Shown in pieces: positions 45,264-54,772 of a stretch of DNA of 64,000 nt. The stretch is taken from NCBI GenBank assembly GCA_015233895.1, contig JADFXG010000009.1, forward strand, positions 60,991-124,990. The letters run 5' to 3'. A program made the position numbers and the translations under genes. The notes under the pieces are model-generated. The model was not told where the DNA came from. It did not search any database and worked only from the letters and a program-made list of their open reading frames with translations. The first letter of the stretch is position 1, and every line of letters starts with the position of its first letter. This stretch comes from Nitrospirota bacterium. GTDB taxonomy: Bacteria; Nitrospirota; Thermodesulfovibrionia; Thermodesulfovibrionales; Magnetobacteriaceae.

Positions 45264-46520
45264 ATGAGCATATTCAGACAGGTCTTCGTGTTTTTCGAGG
45301 CAGCCTCAAGGGCTCATGCGAAATGGGAATACGACATTTCGCTCAACATTATCAAAAATCGTAAAAAGATGTTCGTGATACTTTTGCTTTTGCTTCCAAT
45401 CGTTGCAGTAAGTGCCCTTAACGCTGCTGATGTAATTGGCGGACATCACGCCTATGCGCCGGTGTTTTATTCAAACACCATATTTTTTGTATCCATTGCA
45501 GTAGGGCTTGCAGCGGGTTTGATAACCGGTTGTATTGGCGCTGGTGGAGGCTTTATCATTACTCCTGCTCTTATGGCAGCAGGAGTAAAGGGAATTTTGG
45601 CTGTTGGTACGGATATGTTTCACATTTTTGCCAAGGCGATAATGGGAACAACAATACACAAAAAACTCGGCAACGTGTCTGCTAAATTGGCGATAGCTTT
45701 TCTTATAGGCTCAGCGGGCGGCACGGTCATAGGCGGAAGTATCAATAAGGCTTTGTATAATAAAAACCCAATTCTAAGCGATGCCTTCATTAGCACAATC
45801 TATACTCTGCTTTTAGGTTTCCTGGGTTTTTATGCAATGGCTGATTATCTGCGTTCAAGAAAAGGCGCGTCCACAGGCGGAGCGCATGATGACGCACATG
45901 GTTCTGCACCCTCAGGGAGGTCCAGTCTGCCTACGAATATACAAGCCATAAGAATTCCTCCAATGATAACCTTTGACGAGGATTACGGCGGAAAGCAAAT
46001 TTCCTGGCTGTTTATCGCTCTTGGCGGTGCTGTGGTAGGGATTCTTGCCGCAATTATGGGTGTTGGCGGAGGCTTTGTAACATTTCCAATGTTTGTATAT
46101 ATATTCGGTGTATCTACGGCCACTACGGTGGGAACTGACATATTACAGATTATTTTCACTGCCGGTCTGTCCTCTATTGGGCAGTACGCTATAAACGGTT
46201 ACGTGTTCTATTCGCTTGCCATGGGGATGCTTGTAGGCTCTCTTATTGGAATACAGATAGGGGCGCTTACAACGAAAGTGGTCAAGGGAATACAAATAAG
46301 AGGTTTTTATGCAATATCCATACTTGCCGGTTTTATTAACAGGGCGACCACGCTACCTAAGAAACTCGTAGAACTGGAATACATACAGCTTGGTAAACCC
46401 ATAGTTACGGGCATCGAAACTGTTGGTAATATTATATTTTGGATTGTTATAGGAATTTTTGGATTTTGGATTTTTGCTAAATTCTTTGGAAATATCAGCA
46501 AACTCAAGGAGGAACAGTAA
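45264..46520 (+). CDS. TauE/SafE-family sulfite exporter 1
   Basis: A 418-residue membrane protein with an amphipathic N-terminal region (FRQVFVFFEAASRAHAKWE) found in TauE proteins of sulfate-reducing bacteria. The first TauE repeat has GCIGAGGGFIITPALMAAGV and the second MGVGGGFVTFPMFVYIFG, about 180 residues apart; eight or nine membrane helices are expected. TauE/SafE proteins export sulfite, sulfoacetate or related anions. The ATG at 45264 follows AAAGGAGGAG; an upstream in-frame ATG at 45225 is less likely. It begins an operon running to 53046 and shares its promoter type with the second exporter at 53534. Confidence 0.9.
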   Translation: MSIFRQVFVFFEAASRAHAKWEYDISLNIIKNRKKMFVILLLLLPIVAVSALNAADVIGGHHAYAPVFYSNTIFFVSIAVGLAAGLITGCIGAGGGFIITPALMAAGVKGILAVGTDMFHIFAKAIMGTTIHKKLGNVSAKLAIAFLIGSAGGTVIGGSINKALYNKNPILSDAFISTIYTLLLGFLGFYAMADYLRSRKGASTGGAHDDAHGSAPSGRSSLPTNIQAIRIPPMITFDEDYGGKQISWLFIALGGAVVGILAAIMGVGGGFVTFPMFVYIFGVSTATTVGTDILQIIFTAGLSSIGQYAINGYVFYSLAMGMLVGSLIGIQIGALTTKVVKGIQIRGFYAISILAGFINRATTLPKKLVELEYIQLGKPIVTGIETVGNIIFWIVIGIFGFWIFAKFFGNISKLKEEQ

Positions 46521-46521
46521 A

Positions 46522-47229
46522 ATGACAAGTGAAAGGAAAACATCTCTTATTAAGGGAATGGTGCTTGCTCTATCGTTTGGAATCATTATGTTTGTGGTAT
46601 TTTTACCGATTTTTGGCAATGGGAGAAACGCTCTTCAGTTTTCTGATGACCTTTTCAATAAACTTGCTAAGGGTTCGTCATACTTTATTCCTGGTTTAAA
46701 TAAAGCCAGTGGGAAATTTCTGGGCAAAGATTTTTCGGTTGCGCTAAAGATAGAAAAGGATGCCGATGCTGCCATCTTTATCCTCAATAAAAACGGAGTT
46801 AAAACCGAATTGACCGGCAATAAGTTGAACGTCTCCGGAGACCTCGGTGCTCTTGTACAGGCAATACTGACGGATGCTGATGCAATGTTCAAAAACGATG
46901 GGGGAAAAGTATCGTCAAAGTATGGGGTTAACGAAAAAACCGTCCTTAAGACATGGTGGATTATTCTAAAGCTCATGGATGACAGGCTGAAAAAAGACGG
47001 TAAAATAGAGGAGTCAGAACTTATTTCTGAAACGATGAAAAAGGCAGTTGAGACGGCCTATAATTTTTACGGAATAGAAGGACAAAAAGTGCTTGACAAG
47101 GCAGGTATAATGTCAGGTCTTCTGATTTTCTATGTGACTTATACGCTGTGGTGGGGATTTGCCATATACTTCCTCTTTGAAGGAATAGGGCTTTCTATGA
47201 CAAAGTCAAAAGTTAAACATGAAGTTTAG
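46522..47229 (+). CDS. Membrane protein of unknown function linked to exporter
   Basis: A 235-residue protein with one hydrophobic segment near each end (about 14-31 and 198-220) and a 160-residue region between them that would lie in the periplasm. That region is mixed alpha/beta, with lysine- and aspartate-rich helices and no cysteines or catalytic motif that I recognise. Its start is one base after the exporter stop, and GGAGG lies inside the exporter's last codons, so the two are translationally coupled; it probably is an accessory or periplasmic binding partner of that exporter. Confidence 0.75.
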   Translation: MTSERKTSLIKGMVLALSFGIIMFVVFLPIFGNGRNALQFSDDLFNKLAKGSSYFIPGLNKASGKFLGKDFSVALKIEKDADAAIFILNKNGVKTELTGNKLNVSGDLGALVQAILTDADAMFKNDGGKVSSKYGVNEKTVLKTWWIILKLMDDRLKKDGKIEESELISETMKKAVETAYNFYGIEGQKVLDKAGIMSGLLIFYVTYTLWWGFAIYFLFEGIGLSMTKSKVKHEV

Positions 47230-47240
47230 GGGGTGGCACT

Positions 47241-47678
47241 ATGAAAAAAATACTAGTCCTGACAGACGGTTCAAAAAATTCAATGGAATGTTTAAGTGTA
47301 GCGGCTGATTACGTAAAAGACAGGGAATGCCTGATATACGTCATGACAGTTGTTCCCTTTTACGGCGACATAGACCTTGAGCTTTCGCCCCATATGCGTG
47401 ATAAAATTGCACAGACGTCCAATACCCTTGGCGAGGAAATCCTTAACAGTGCAAAAAAAATTTTGCACGATAAAGGGGTAAAAAATGTCGAAACCGTACT
47501 TTCTGTTTCGGCCTCAATATCTAAAGATATACTTGAGTTTGCAGAAAATAATAAAATAGACATAATCTTCATTGGAGGCAGTGGGACGGGAACAGCTTCG
47601 AAGATGCTACTTGGGAGCGTTTCCTACAGAGTGGTAAACCAGAGCAACACCTCCGTGTTTGTGGTAAAAACACCTTAA
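47241..47678 (+). CDS. Universal stress protein (UspA fold)
   Basis: A 145-residue single-domain USP. The start KKILVLTDGSKNSMECL and the ATP-loop sequence FIGGSGTGTASKMLLGSVSYRVV (G-x2-G-x9-G(S/T)-like) are present, so it probably binds ATP. USP proteins assist survival under stress or regulate partner transporters. It lies third in the exporter operon, with GGGGG ahead of its ATG. Two other USP-type genes occur in this locus. Confidence 0.9.
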   Translation: MKKILVLTDGSKNSMECLSVAADYVKDRECLIYVMTVVPFYGDIDLELSPHMRDKIAQTSNTLGEEILNSAKKILHDKGVKNVETVLSVSASISKDILEFAENNKIDIIFIGGSGTGTASKMLLGSVSYRVVNQSNTSVFVVKTP

Positions 47679-47697
47679 GTGCAGGTATATTAGGATT

Positions 47698-48828
47698 ATG
47701 CTAAAAAAGAAAAGCGACATTACAGTTCTTCTTGTGGACGACGAAGAGGAACTCGTTAAAATCATGTCAAAGCGGCTTGCCGTGAGAGGCTTTAAGCCCG
47801 ACACAGCCTTAAGCGGCGAGGAGGCGGTAAGCAAGGTAAAAGAAAAGCATTTTGACGTAATCGTGCTGGATATAGCAATGCCAGGCATTGATGGTATCCA
47901 GGCGCTTAAAAAGATAAAGGAGGAGGACAAGGACTCTCAAATAATAATGATGACAGGTTATGCTACCGTGGAAAAAAGTGTTGAGGCTATGAAAGAGGGT
48001 GCAATAGATTTCCTTGAAAAGCCGGTAAATGCCGATATGCTCATACATAAAATTTTAAATGCCCATGAGGCAAGTGAAAAAAGGAGGCAGGAGGTACACA
48101 TGTCACACACGGAAAAACTTGCTTCTATCGGCACTCTGGCCGCTGGCGTAGCACACGAGTTAAATAACCCTTTGACTATCATTTTGGGAATGACTGACCT
48201 TATGCTTGAGGAAATATCTGTAGACTCAAAACACTACGAAAACCTTAAGGCTATAGAAAGGCAGGGGACAAATGCCAAAAGGATTGTGGAAAACCTTTTG
48301 AGGTTTGCAAGATACACAGCGTACACTGAGGAGGATATAGACATCAATCAAAGCATAGAGGAGGTTCTCACGATAGTCCGAAAGACACTTATGTTTAACA
48401 ATATCGAGATTAAGTGTGAAATGGATAAATCCCTGCCAATAGTCAGAGGGATACCGGGGGAGCTGCAGCAGGTCTTTCTGAATATCATAACTAATGCCAT
48501 TTATGAAATGAAAAGTGGCGGTAAGCTTACCATTGCAACTCAGAGCATACAGGATGGGGAAAAGGTGGAGGTACGTATTGCTGATACCGGCCCTGGCATC
48601 AAAAGGAGACACCAGGACAGGATTTTTGATCCCTTCTTTACAACGAAAAACGTAGGTGAAGGGACGGGGCTTGGGCTTTCCGTATCATACGGTTTAGTGG
48701 CTAAGCATGGAGGCAAAATTACCTTTGACACTAAAACAAAAGACGAATCGTTGGTTACAGGAACGGAATTTATAATAACCTTACCCTCAGCACTACAAAT
48801 AAACGAGGAGGACAACTATGACCGCTAA
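47698..48828 (+). CDS. Receiver-histidine kinase hybrid
   Basis: A 376-residue soluble protein with an N-terminal receiver (phospho-acceptor D in VIVLDIAMPGIDG, lysine in FLEKPVN), then a HisKA domain (HTEKLASIGTLAAGVAHELNNP) and an HATPase domain with N, G1 and G2 boxes (IITNAIYEM, DTGPGIKRR, EGTGLGLS). Input by phosphorylation of its receiver, output by its kinase. It probably relays to the receiver protein that overlaps it by 11 bases. No membrane or ligand domain is present. Confidence 0.92.
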   Translation: MLKKKSDITVLLVDDEEELVKIMSKRLAVRGFKPDTALSGEEAVSKVKEKHFDVIVLDIAMPGIDGIQALKKIKEEDKDSQIIMMTGYATVEKSVEAMKEGAIDFLEKPVNADMLIHKILNAHEASEKRRQEVHMSHTEKLASIGTLAAGVAHELNNPLTIILGMTDLMLEEISVDSKHYENLKAIERQGTNAKRIVENLLRFARYTAYTEEDIDINQSIEEVLTIVRKTLMFNNIEIKCEMDKSLPIVRGIPGELQQVFLNIITNAIYEMKSGGKLTIATQSIQDGEKVEVRIADTGPGIKRRHQDRIFDPFFTTKNVGEGTGLGLSVSYGLVAKHGGKITFDTKTKDESLVTGTEFIITLPSALQINEEDNYDR

Positions 48829-49231
48829 ACTATTGATTGTTGACGACGAGCCTGATATGCTTAAGCTTCTTACGATGATTATAAAGGAAAAAACGTCTCA
48901 CGAGGTAACCTCTACAAATAATCCTATGGAGGCCCTTGATATATTTAAAAACAATAAGTTTGATCTTTTAATAACCGATTTGAAAATGCCAGGCCTTGAC
49001 GGGATTGAATTACTGAAAGCAGTACGTGCCATAGACCAGAGTATTCCTGTAATCATGATTACGGCATATGCCGCAAACGGGGCAGCGGATGAGGCGTTTG
49101 TAAATGTTGCCTTTGATTTTATAATTAAACCTTTTAGAAAGGAGCAAGTGTTGTTTGCAATCGAGCGCGCCCTGAAATGGGCAGAAATGGAGAAAGAAAA
49201 CAAGATGCTAAGGGCTAAGGTGCAGCCCTAA
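48818..49231 (+). CDS. Single-domain response regulator
   Basis: A stand-alone receiver, 137 residues: acidic pocket IVDDEPDM, phospho-acceptor D in LLITDLKMPGLDG, a later TAYA and lysine in FIIKPFRKEQ. It lacks an output domain, so it probably passes phosphoryl groups or binds a target protein. Overlaps the preceding hybrid kinase; an 88-base gap with an unexplained A/T-rich stretch precedes the next kinase. Confidence 0.92.
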   Translation: MTAKLLIVDDEPDMLKLLTMIIKEKTSHEVTSTNNPMEALDIFKNNKFDLLITDLKMPGLDGIELLKAVRAIDQSIPVIMITAYAANGAADEAFVNVAFDFIIKPFRKEQVLFAIERALKWAEMEKENKMLRAKVQP

Positions 49232-49319
49232 AGCTGCTCCTCTGTCTTTTGGAAAAACTCCTCGGTTGGTAGTTGTATCGTCATAGAGCACCATATCGTG
49301 CTCTTTTATTTCCTCGGAC

Positions 49320-50825
49320 ATGTTAGGTGCGCTAATAGCGGGAGGTTCTAAGAAAACAGTGAAGCTTAAGATACATCAGAAAATATTGATTGGCCTTCTT
49401 GTGCCAATATTAATAACGGCAGCGTGTATTTTTTATCAGTTGAAGAGCTTTACGTCCGCCTACCAAATGATTCATCTTATAGAATCATCTGATGACATCA
49501 ATATAATCCTTCTTGAAATACGTCGGCATGAAAAAAATATTCTACTATTTAATGAAAAAATGAGTGAGTCCATGTTTTATGAAAATCTTGAAGTACTGAA
49601 AAGAAAGATCAGGGAAATTAAAGTGGAGATAATAAATAACATTGGTGAGAGCACTTATAAAACACTCCTTATTAATCTCTCTGATTATGAGAATAAGATA
49701 AACTTTATCATTTCAAACAGGTCTCACGCAGGCTCAGATTATGATATGCAAGTAAGAGAGATACGGGTTATTGCACGCGCAATTGAGGAACCTTTTGTTA
49801 AGATTAAGCGTACAGAGCGCAAAAATATAGACGAGGAGTTTACTAAGATAAAAACATCTTTTATAACCTCATTTGTTATCCTTATAATAGCATTGTCGGG
49901 AATTGGATATCTGTTTTCAAAAAGACTGCTACAGGGGCTTAAAGCAATGCAGAGATCCTTTGAAAAGCTTGGCAAAGGGCAGTACTCAAAGATTTTTAAC
50001 GTTGATGGCCCCTATGAGATTCTCTCGCTCATTGATGTTTATAACAGCACGATAAGACAGGTTGAGACGTCAAAGAAGCAACTTAACAACACTCTTAAGG
50101 AACTTGAGCTTGTAAACTCAGAGATACTTAAAAAACAAGACATTTTAGTTGAAGTTAAAAAGGCTGCAGCTATGAAACTCCTTGCCTCTGAGATTTCTCA
50201 TGAAATAAACAATCCCATGTCGTCTTTAAACATGATGCTTGGACTCCTTTATGAGGAACTAAATGAAAATGACCCTAAAAAAGAAAATGTCTCCTTTATG
50301 CTGGGAGAGCTACAAAGATGTAACCTTATAATAGAAAAACTGACAGCTTTTGCAAAAAAAGAACAACTTAACCTCAGGGATGTAAGTCTTAAAGAGATTA
50401 TTTATGAGGTCAGCGAAATAGTCAGTAAGCAGAACGTCGAAAAGGGCATAACTTTAACACTAAACATAGATGCTCTTCCTTTGGAGGTTACTGCCGATAA
50501 CCTGTTAATTCAAAACGCTCTGATAAATCTTCTATCGAACGCTTATGAGGCGATACCTGCTGGAGGTGTGGTTGAAGTTACCGGGCAGATTTCATCGGAT
50601 TATGCTATAATTTTAGTGTCTGATACAGGTGAGGGGATTTCAGAAGAGAATCTTTCCCGCATATTTGAGCCATTTTTTACGACAAAGGAACAAAGCGGTG
50701 GTATTGGCATAGGGCTGTCGTTAGTAAGGAAAATAATTCAACGTCACGGAGGTAAGATTACCGTAAACAGCACCCTCGGCAAGGGAGCAGTCTTTGCGGT
50801 ACATCTGCCTTTAAAAAACAAATGA
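49320..50825 (+). CDS. Membrane sensor histidine kinase
   Basis: A ~501-residue kinase with membrane helices at about residues 20-40 and 180-200, a helical periplasmic sensor between them, then HAMP, coiled coil, HisKA (SEISHEINNPMSSLNMML) and HATPase (INLLSNAYEA, DTGEGI, GGIGIGLS). The sensor contains LLEIRRHEKNILLF, the Arg-rich E-K motif of helical bimodular/HBM-like ligand domains, and is related to that of the protein at 55368. An internal GTG at 49359 would match the start of that paralogue and is an alternative. It overlaps the NtrC-type regulator by four bases, so they form a cognate pair. Confidence 0.9.
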   Translation: MLGALIAGGSKKTVKLKIHQKILIGLLVPILITAACIFYQLKSFTSAYQMIHLIESSDDINIILLEIRRHEKNILLFNEKMSESMFYENLEVLKRKIREIKVEIINNIGESTYKTLLINLSDYENKINFIISNRSHAGSDYDMQVREIRVIARAIEEPFVKIKRTERKNIDEEFTKIKTSFITSFVILIIALSGIGYLFSKRLLQGLKAMQRSFEKLGKGQYSKIFNVDGPYEILSLIDVYNSTIRQVETSKKQLNNTLKELELVNSEILKKQDILVEVKKAAAMKLLASEISHEINNPMSSLNMMLGLLYEELNENDPKKENVSFMLGELQRCNLIIEKLTAFAKKEQLNLRDVSLKEIIYEVSEIVSKQNVEKGITLTLNIDALPLEVTADNLLIQNALINLLSNAYEAIPAGGVVEVTGQISSDYAIILVSDTGEGISEENLSRIFEPFFTTKEQSGGIGIGLSLVRKIIQRHGGKITVNSTLGKGAVFAVHLPLKNK

Positions 50826-52198
50826 TAAAAATACTTATAGTAGATGACGAAATAGGTATATGCAGATCACTTGAGGTGCTTTTAGTAAAGGAGGGACATG
50901 AGGTCGTTTCATGCAACACCGCTGCTTGTGCGCTTACGGCTGCTGCGGAAAAGGATTATAATGTTGCTTTTGTTGACTTAAAGCTGCCTGATATGGATGG
51001 ACTTGATCTTATCAAGCACATCAAAGCGCTGCACGCATCCACTCAGATAATTGTAATAACCGGCTTTGCCGCAATAGAGACTGCTGTAACCGCCATTAAA
51101 AATGGCGCTTATGACTATCTGACAAAACCACTGTCTCTGGATAAAGTAAGAATAACGTTAAGGCGTGCTCTGGAGAAAATCACTATGGCTGCTGAGATAA
51201 ACTATCTGAGAGCCGAGCTAAATCAATCATTTGGCTTTGAAAACATAATCGGTAACAGTAAAAAAATAACAGACGTGTTTCAGATAATAAAACAAACTGC
51301 TGGCTCTGACAGTAATGTGCTTATAACAGGAGAGTCTGGTACGGGTAAAGAGCTGGTAGCCAGAGCCGTTCATTACAAGTCTCATAGGAAAAATGAGCGC
51401 TTTGTGGCGGTCAACTGTAGTGCAATATCAAGTGAACTTACTGAGTCTGAGTTTTTTGGTTACGTAAAGGGAGCGTTTACCGGCGCTGTCAAAGATAAAA
51501 CCGGATTTTTAGAACATGCCGGAGGCGGCTCCCTTTTTCTTGATGAAATAGGAGATACTCGTCCTGATTTTCAGGTTAAACTCCTCAGAGCTATTCAGCA
51601 GGGTGAGTTTAACAGGGTTGGAAGTCCTAGAGCAGAAAGAGTTAATGTCCGATTCATAGCGGCTACTAACAGAGATCTCACAAAGGCAATGAGTGAGGGA
51701 ACTTTCAGGGAGGACTTGTTTTACAGGCTTAATGTTATCTCCATACATTTGCCACCTCTTAGGGAAAGACGTGAGGATATACCCCTGCTGTCACGGCATT
51801 TTCTACAAAAATACTCGCCAAAGAGAAAAGGTGCCACTATTACCGGTTTTACACAGGATGCTGTTTTGGCGCTCATGAGTTATGATTTCCCTGGAAATAT
51901 CAGAGAACTGGAAAACGCTATCGAGTACGCCATATCCTTTGCCAGTGGCAGCGAGATAACAATAAATGACCTTCCCCTGAAAATTCAATCAAATAAACCA
52001 AAGCGGTCGGCTCTTACAATAGATAAACCTCTTAAAACAGCTGTTGATAATTACGAAAAACTAATAATAACATCAGCCCTGAAACAGTGCTCAGGGAATA
52101 TATCTCAGACTGCCAGATTGTTAAGCATACACAGACAAAGCCTCCAACAAAAAATCAAAGATTTCTCAATTAATTTAAACAACCTGAAAGACTCATGA
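50822..52198 (+). CDS. NtrC-family sigma54-dependent response regulator
   Basis: A 458-residue regulator: receiver (phospho-acceptor D in VAFVDLKLPDMDG, K in YLTKPLS), AAA+ domain with Walker A GESGTGKELVARA, GAFTGA loop in VKGAFTGAV, Walker B FLDEIGD and sensor II RELENAIEYA, and a C-terminal Fis-type HTH with ISQTARLLSIHRQSLQQKI. The GAFTGA loop means direct contact with sigma54. It is fed by the kinase 4 bases upstream. It is the likely activator of both nearby exporter promoters. Confidence 0.95.
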   Translation: MIKILIVDDEIGICRSLEVLLVKEGHEVVSCNTAACALTAAAEKDYNVAFVDLKLPDMDGLDLIKHIKALHASTQIIVITGFAAIETAVTAIKNGAYDYLTKPLSLDKVRITLRRALEKITMAAEINYLRAELNQSFGFENIIGNSKKITDVFQIIKQTAGSDSNVLITGESGTGKELVARAVHYKSHRKNERFVAVNCSAISSELTESEFFGYVKGAFTGAVKDKTGFLEHAGGGSLFLDEIGDTRPDFQVKLLRAIQQGEFNRVGSPRAERVNVRFIAATNRDLTKAMSEGTFREDLFYRLNVISIHLPPLRERREDIPLLSRHFLQKYSPKRKGATITGFTQDAVLALMSYDFPGNIRELENAIEYAISFASGSEITINDLPLKIQSNKPKRSALTIDKPLKTAVDNYEKLIITSALKQCSGNISQTARLLSIHRQSLQQKIKDFSINLNNLKDS

Positions 52199-53046
52199 AA
52201 ATACTCGTTCCACTTGACGGTAGCACTACTGACCATTTGGCGCTAACAACAGCCGTGCATCTTTCCAAAAAACTCCGTTACTACGTAATGGCAATGTTTG
52301 TTAACATCGCCGGTGAGTACTCACCGGAGTTGACCCGCTATGGCAGCATAAAGGCTATGGTTGACACTGAACTGCAAAAGAAGGGACAGACGGTATTAGA
52401 CAGTGCATTTTCAACAGGAAAGACCCTGGGGTGCCAAATAGAGGGTATAATTTCCTACGGGGTGGCTGACACTGAAATTGTTGACTATGTTAATGAACAC
52501 GGAGTGGTTAAGTTAGTTGTAATGGGAGGACCATCGTCTGAGATTGGCGTTGAGATATGTAAGAACATTATAATAGGCTTAAGAGTGCCGGTTTTCATAG
52601 TAAATAAAGAAACAGAAATAAAAAACATCCTTGTTGCCGTAAATAACTCTGAATCTTCACGGAGAGCTGCCGCATATGCCGCTCTTTTATCTGCTAAAAC
52701 CAGCGCTGATATTACACTTATTAATGTGATACCTAATACGGCCACAATCCTTATGAACTACGGCTACTTCAGTGAAGCACCATCTATGGAAAAACGGATA
52801 GCTCAGTTGGAACAGTACTTTTCAGATCGTGCAAGTGGAACGCTGTCGGCAACCCTCAAGGGCATAAACGTGCCGGCACAATGTATTATAAGGGAGGGAG
52901 ATGCTCCTTATGAATTAATACGTGCCGCTTCAGAGTTTGATCTTCTGGTCTTAGGGGTGTCAAATTCCTCAGAAACATATAAAATGGGCAATGTATCTTC
53001 TAAAATTCTAAGGAACAAGCAAGTCAACATTCTCTGTGTGCAGTGA
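52195..53046 (+). CDS. Tandem-domain universal stress protein
   Basis: A 283-residue protein with two USP domains in tandem. Domain 1 (residues 1-140) begins KILVPLDGSTTDHLAL; domain 2 (about 143-283) begins KNILVAVNNSESSRRAAAYA and ends in a typical SKILRNKQVNILCVQ. It has no membrane segment. Overlapping the regulator gene by four bases, it completes the first exporter operon. Its stop is three bases ahead of the palindromic site at 53049. Confidence 0.85.
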   Translation: MKILVPLDGSTTDHLALTTAVHLSKKLRYYVMAMFVNIAGEYSPELTRYGSIKAMVDTELQKKGQTVLDSAFSTGKTLGCQIEGIISYGVADTEIVDYVNEHGVVKLVVMGGPSSEIGVEICKNIIIGLRVPVFIVNKETEIKNILVAVNNSESSRRAAAYAALLSAKTSADITLINVIPNTATILMNYGYFSEAPSMEKRIAQLEQYFSDRASGTLSATLKGINVPAQCIIREGDAPYELIRAASEFDLLVLGVSNSSETYKMGNVSSKILRNKQVNILCVQ

Positions 53047-53048
53047 TT

Positions 53049-53062
53049 TCTTGCATGCAAGA
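53049..53062. promoter_or_regulatory. Palindromic activator-type site B1
   Basis: Perfect palindrome TCTTGCATGCAAGA with the same TTGCATGCAA core as site A1 at 45047, about 170 bases before the second -24/-12-like element. Confidence 0.7.
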
Positions 53063-53150
53063 GAAATCAGTATCGTACAATAAACCCCCATATTAAAACC
53101 TGTAAGTCACTATTTTTCAAAGATTATAGTTTACTCAGTACCACAATTGG

Positions 53151-53167
53151 TGCAAGAAACCACTGCA
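53151..53167. promoter_or_regulatory. Activator-type site B2
   Basis: TGCAAGAAACCACTGCA, 14 of 17 bases identical to the site at 45125. It lies 66 bases upstream of the -24 element. Confidence 0.7.
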
Positions 53168-53233
53168 GCCGTCATTTCCAAAAAAGATGAGACATATAAT
53201 CGTAACTCACAGATAAATAAGCATAAAATAATA

Positions 53234-53249
53234 TGGCACGGTCTTTGAT
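53234..53249 (+). promoter_or_regulatory. Sigma54-like -24/-12 promoter of second exporter unit
   Basis: TGGCACGGTCTTTGAT: same TGGCACG-N4-TTGATAT frame as at 45195, with the same A in place of the consensus C at -12. It lies 78 bases ahead of the small membrane protein start. The 281-base gap 53047-53327 otherwise holds only sites B1 and B2. Confidence 0.6.
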
Positions 53250-53327
53250 ATATATAAGTTAGTAAGGTTAACAAACAAATGGCTTTGAAAAAATAAAAAC
53301 ATACGTTAGATGAAGGAGGTGAACAAA

Positions 53328-53498
53328 ATGGAAAATTTAATTAACTGGCTCACAGCACTTAATAAGACTAACCACGTATGGTTTGGTGTCGCAACTGTGG
53401 TAATAATGTCTGGTCTTGGTGCGCTGATAGGGTCGTCAATTGAGGTGTTTTTTAAAGTGTTGGGGATAAAATCTAACAAGATTGAAATTCATCACTAA
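53328..53498 (+). CDS. Small single-helix membrane protein
   Basis: A 56-residue protein with one transmembrane segment at about residues 16-42 and a charged C-terminal tail ending KIEIHH. The ATG at 53328 is preceded by AAGGAGGTGAACAAA; an ATG at 53310 overlaps that site. Small proteins of this kind accompany TauE exporters in sulfate-reducing bacteria and may serve as a stability or regulatory subunit. It starts the second unit, 35 bases ahead of the exporter. Confidence 0.7.
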   Translation: MENLINWLTALNKTNHVWFGVATVVIMSGLGALIGSSIEVFFKVLGIKSNKIEIHH

Positions 53499-53533
53499 AT
53501 CATAGTGAAAAATTAAAACGGAGGATTTGTAAG

Positions 53534-54724
53534 ATGGAAATATATTTACCTATAGCCGGAGTAGAGATAATGGCATGGCAGTTGGTTTTGATAGGATTGA
53601 CGGTGGGCGTAATAGGAGGATTTTTTGGAGTTGGAGGCGCTTTTATGGTAACACCGGCACTGAATGTGTTTGGTTTTCCTATGGCTTATGCAATAGGCAC
53701 GGATATGGCCCATATGGCGGGTAAGTCTATAGTGGCCACGATAAAACACAGAAAACTGGGCAACGTTGATATGAAACTGGGTCTTATAATGGTTATATTT
53801 ACGGCAATCGGAATAGAGTGCGGAGCCTCGTTAATTATGTACCTTGAAAAAATAGGGAGGATTGGGCCTGTTGTAAGAATAGTGTACATGTTTTTACTTT
53901 TTGGCCTCGGCTCGTACATGCTCCATGAGTACTTTAAACTTACCAAAGGCATTAGTGGCTCGCAAGAGGTAAAAGATGCCGGCATATCAGGGATTGCACA
54001 AAAGCTTCACACACTAAAACTCAGACCTATGATTCATCTTAAGGAATCCGGCATAACAGTATCTTTGTGGGCAATCGGAGGCGTTGCAATATTTACCGGC
54101 TTTTTGGCAGGTTTTTTGGGAGTGGGCGGCGGCTTCATAAGAATGCCCTCCCTTATTTACATTCTGGGTTGCCCGACTACCATAGCAGTTGGCACAGACC
54201 TTTTTGAAGTTATGATTTCAGGAGCTTACGGGGCATTTTCGTATGCAGTCAAAGGGCGTGTGGAAATCGTAGCGGCAATCGTAATGCTTCTGGGAGCGGC
54301 AATAGGGGCACAGTTTGGTACCCTTGCAACTAAATACGTTAAGGGCTTAGTAATCAGGTTATACTTTGCCATCACAATGCTTCTGGCCGGAGTGTCGGTT
54401 ATATTTAAGCACATAGCTTCAAGTTATAAATTCACATACGAGGGACTGCTCAATAAGTGGATAAAAGTTCAGACCGGCTTAACAGACAAGGCCGCTATAA
54501 AAGACTGGGCTGTGATGAATAAGGCAGCGGTGAAATCATGGGTAGCATCACAAAGTGATGTCATTCAAAGCGCCTATATCCTTGATAAGACATGGAATAA
54601 TTACTCAGGGTATCTAATGCTCGGTTCAGCGTGTGCTCTCAGTCTTCTTATCATAATTAAAATGGTTCAGGGCATAAGGATGGAAAAGGCTGCTGAGAGA
54701 GCAGCATCGGCAACAATCGCTTAA
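53534..54724 (+). CDS. TauE/SafE-family sulfite exporter 2
   Basis: A 396-residue exporter of the TauE/SafE family with eight or nine membrane helices. The two half-repeats carry GVIGGFFGVGGAFMVTPALN and GFLGVGGGFIRMPSLIYILG. An internal soluble insert of about 60 residues follows the first half, and a longer loop is present near the end. The pairing with the protein at 45264 indicates either heteromeric export or two substrates. GGAGG precedes the ATG. Expressed with the small membrane protein and the USP-like protein on either side. Confidence 0.9.
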   Translation: MEIYLPIAGVEIMAWQLVLIGLTVGVIGGFFGVGGAFMVTPALNVFGFPMAYAIGTDMAHMAGKSIVATIKHRKLGNVDMKLGLIMVIFTAIGIECGASLIMYLEKIGRIGPVVRIVYMFLLFGLGSYMLHEYFKLTKGISGSQEVKDAGISGIAQKLHTLKLRPMIHLKESGITVSLWAIGGVAIFTGFLAGFLGVGGGFIRMPSLIYILGCPTTIAVGTDLFEVMISGAYGAFSYAVKGRVEIVAAIVMLLGAAIGAQFGTLATKYVKGLVIRLYFAITMLLAGVSVIFKHIASSYKFTYEGLLNKWIKVQTGLTDKAAIKDWAVMNKAAVKSWVASQSDVIQSAYILDKTWNNYSGYLMLGSACALSLLIIIKMVQGIRMEKAAERAASATIA

Positions 54725-54772
54725 GTGTGGATTATAGAAACTAAAAAAAATTAAAATTAAAGGAGAAATACA

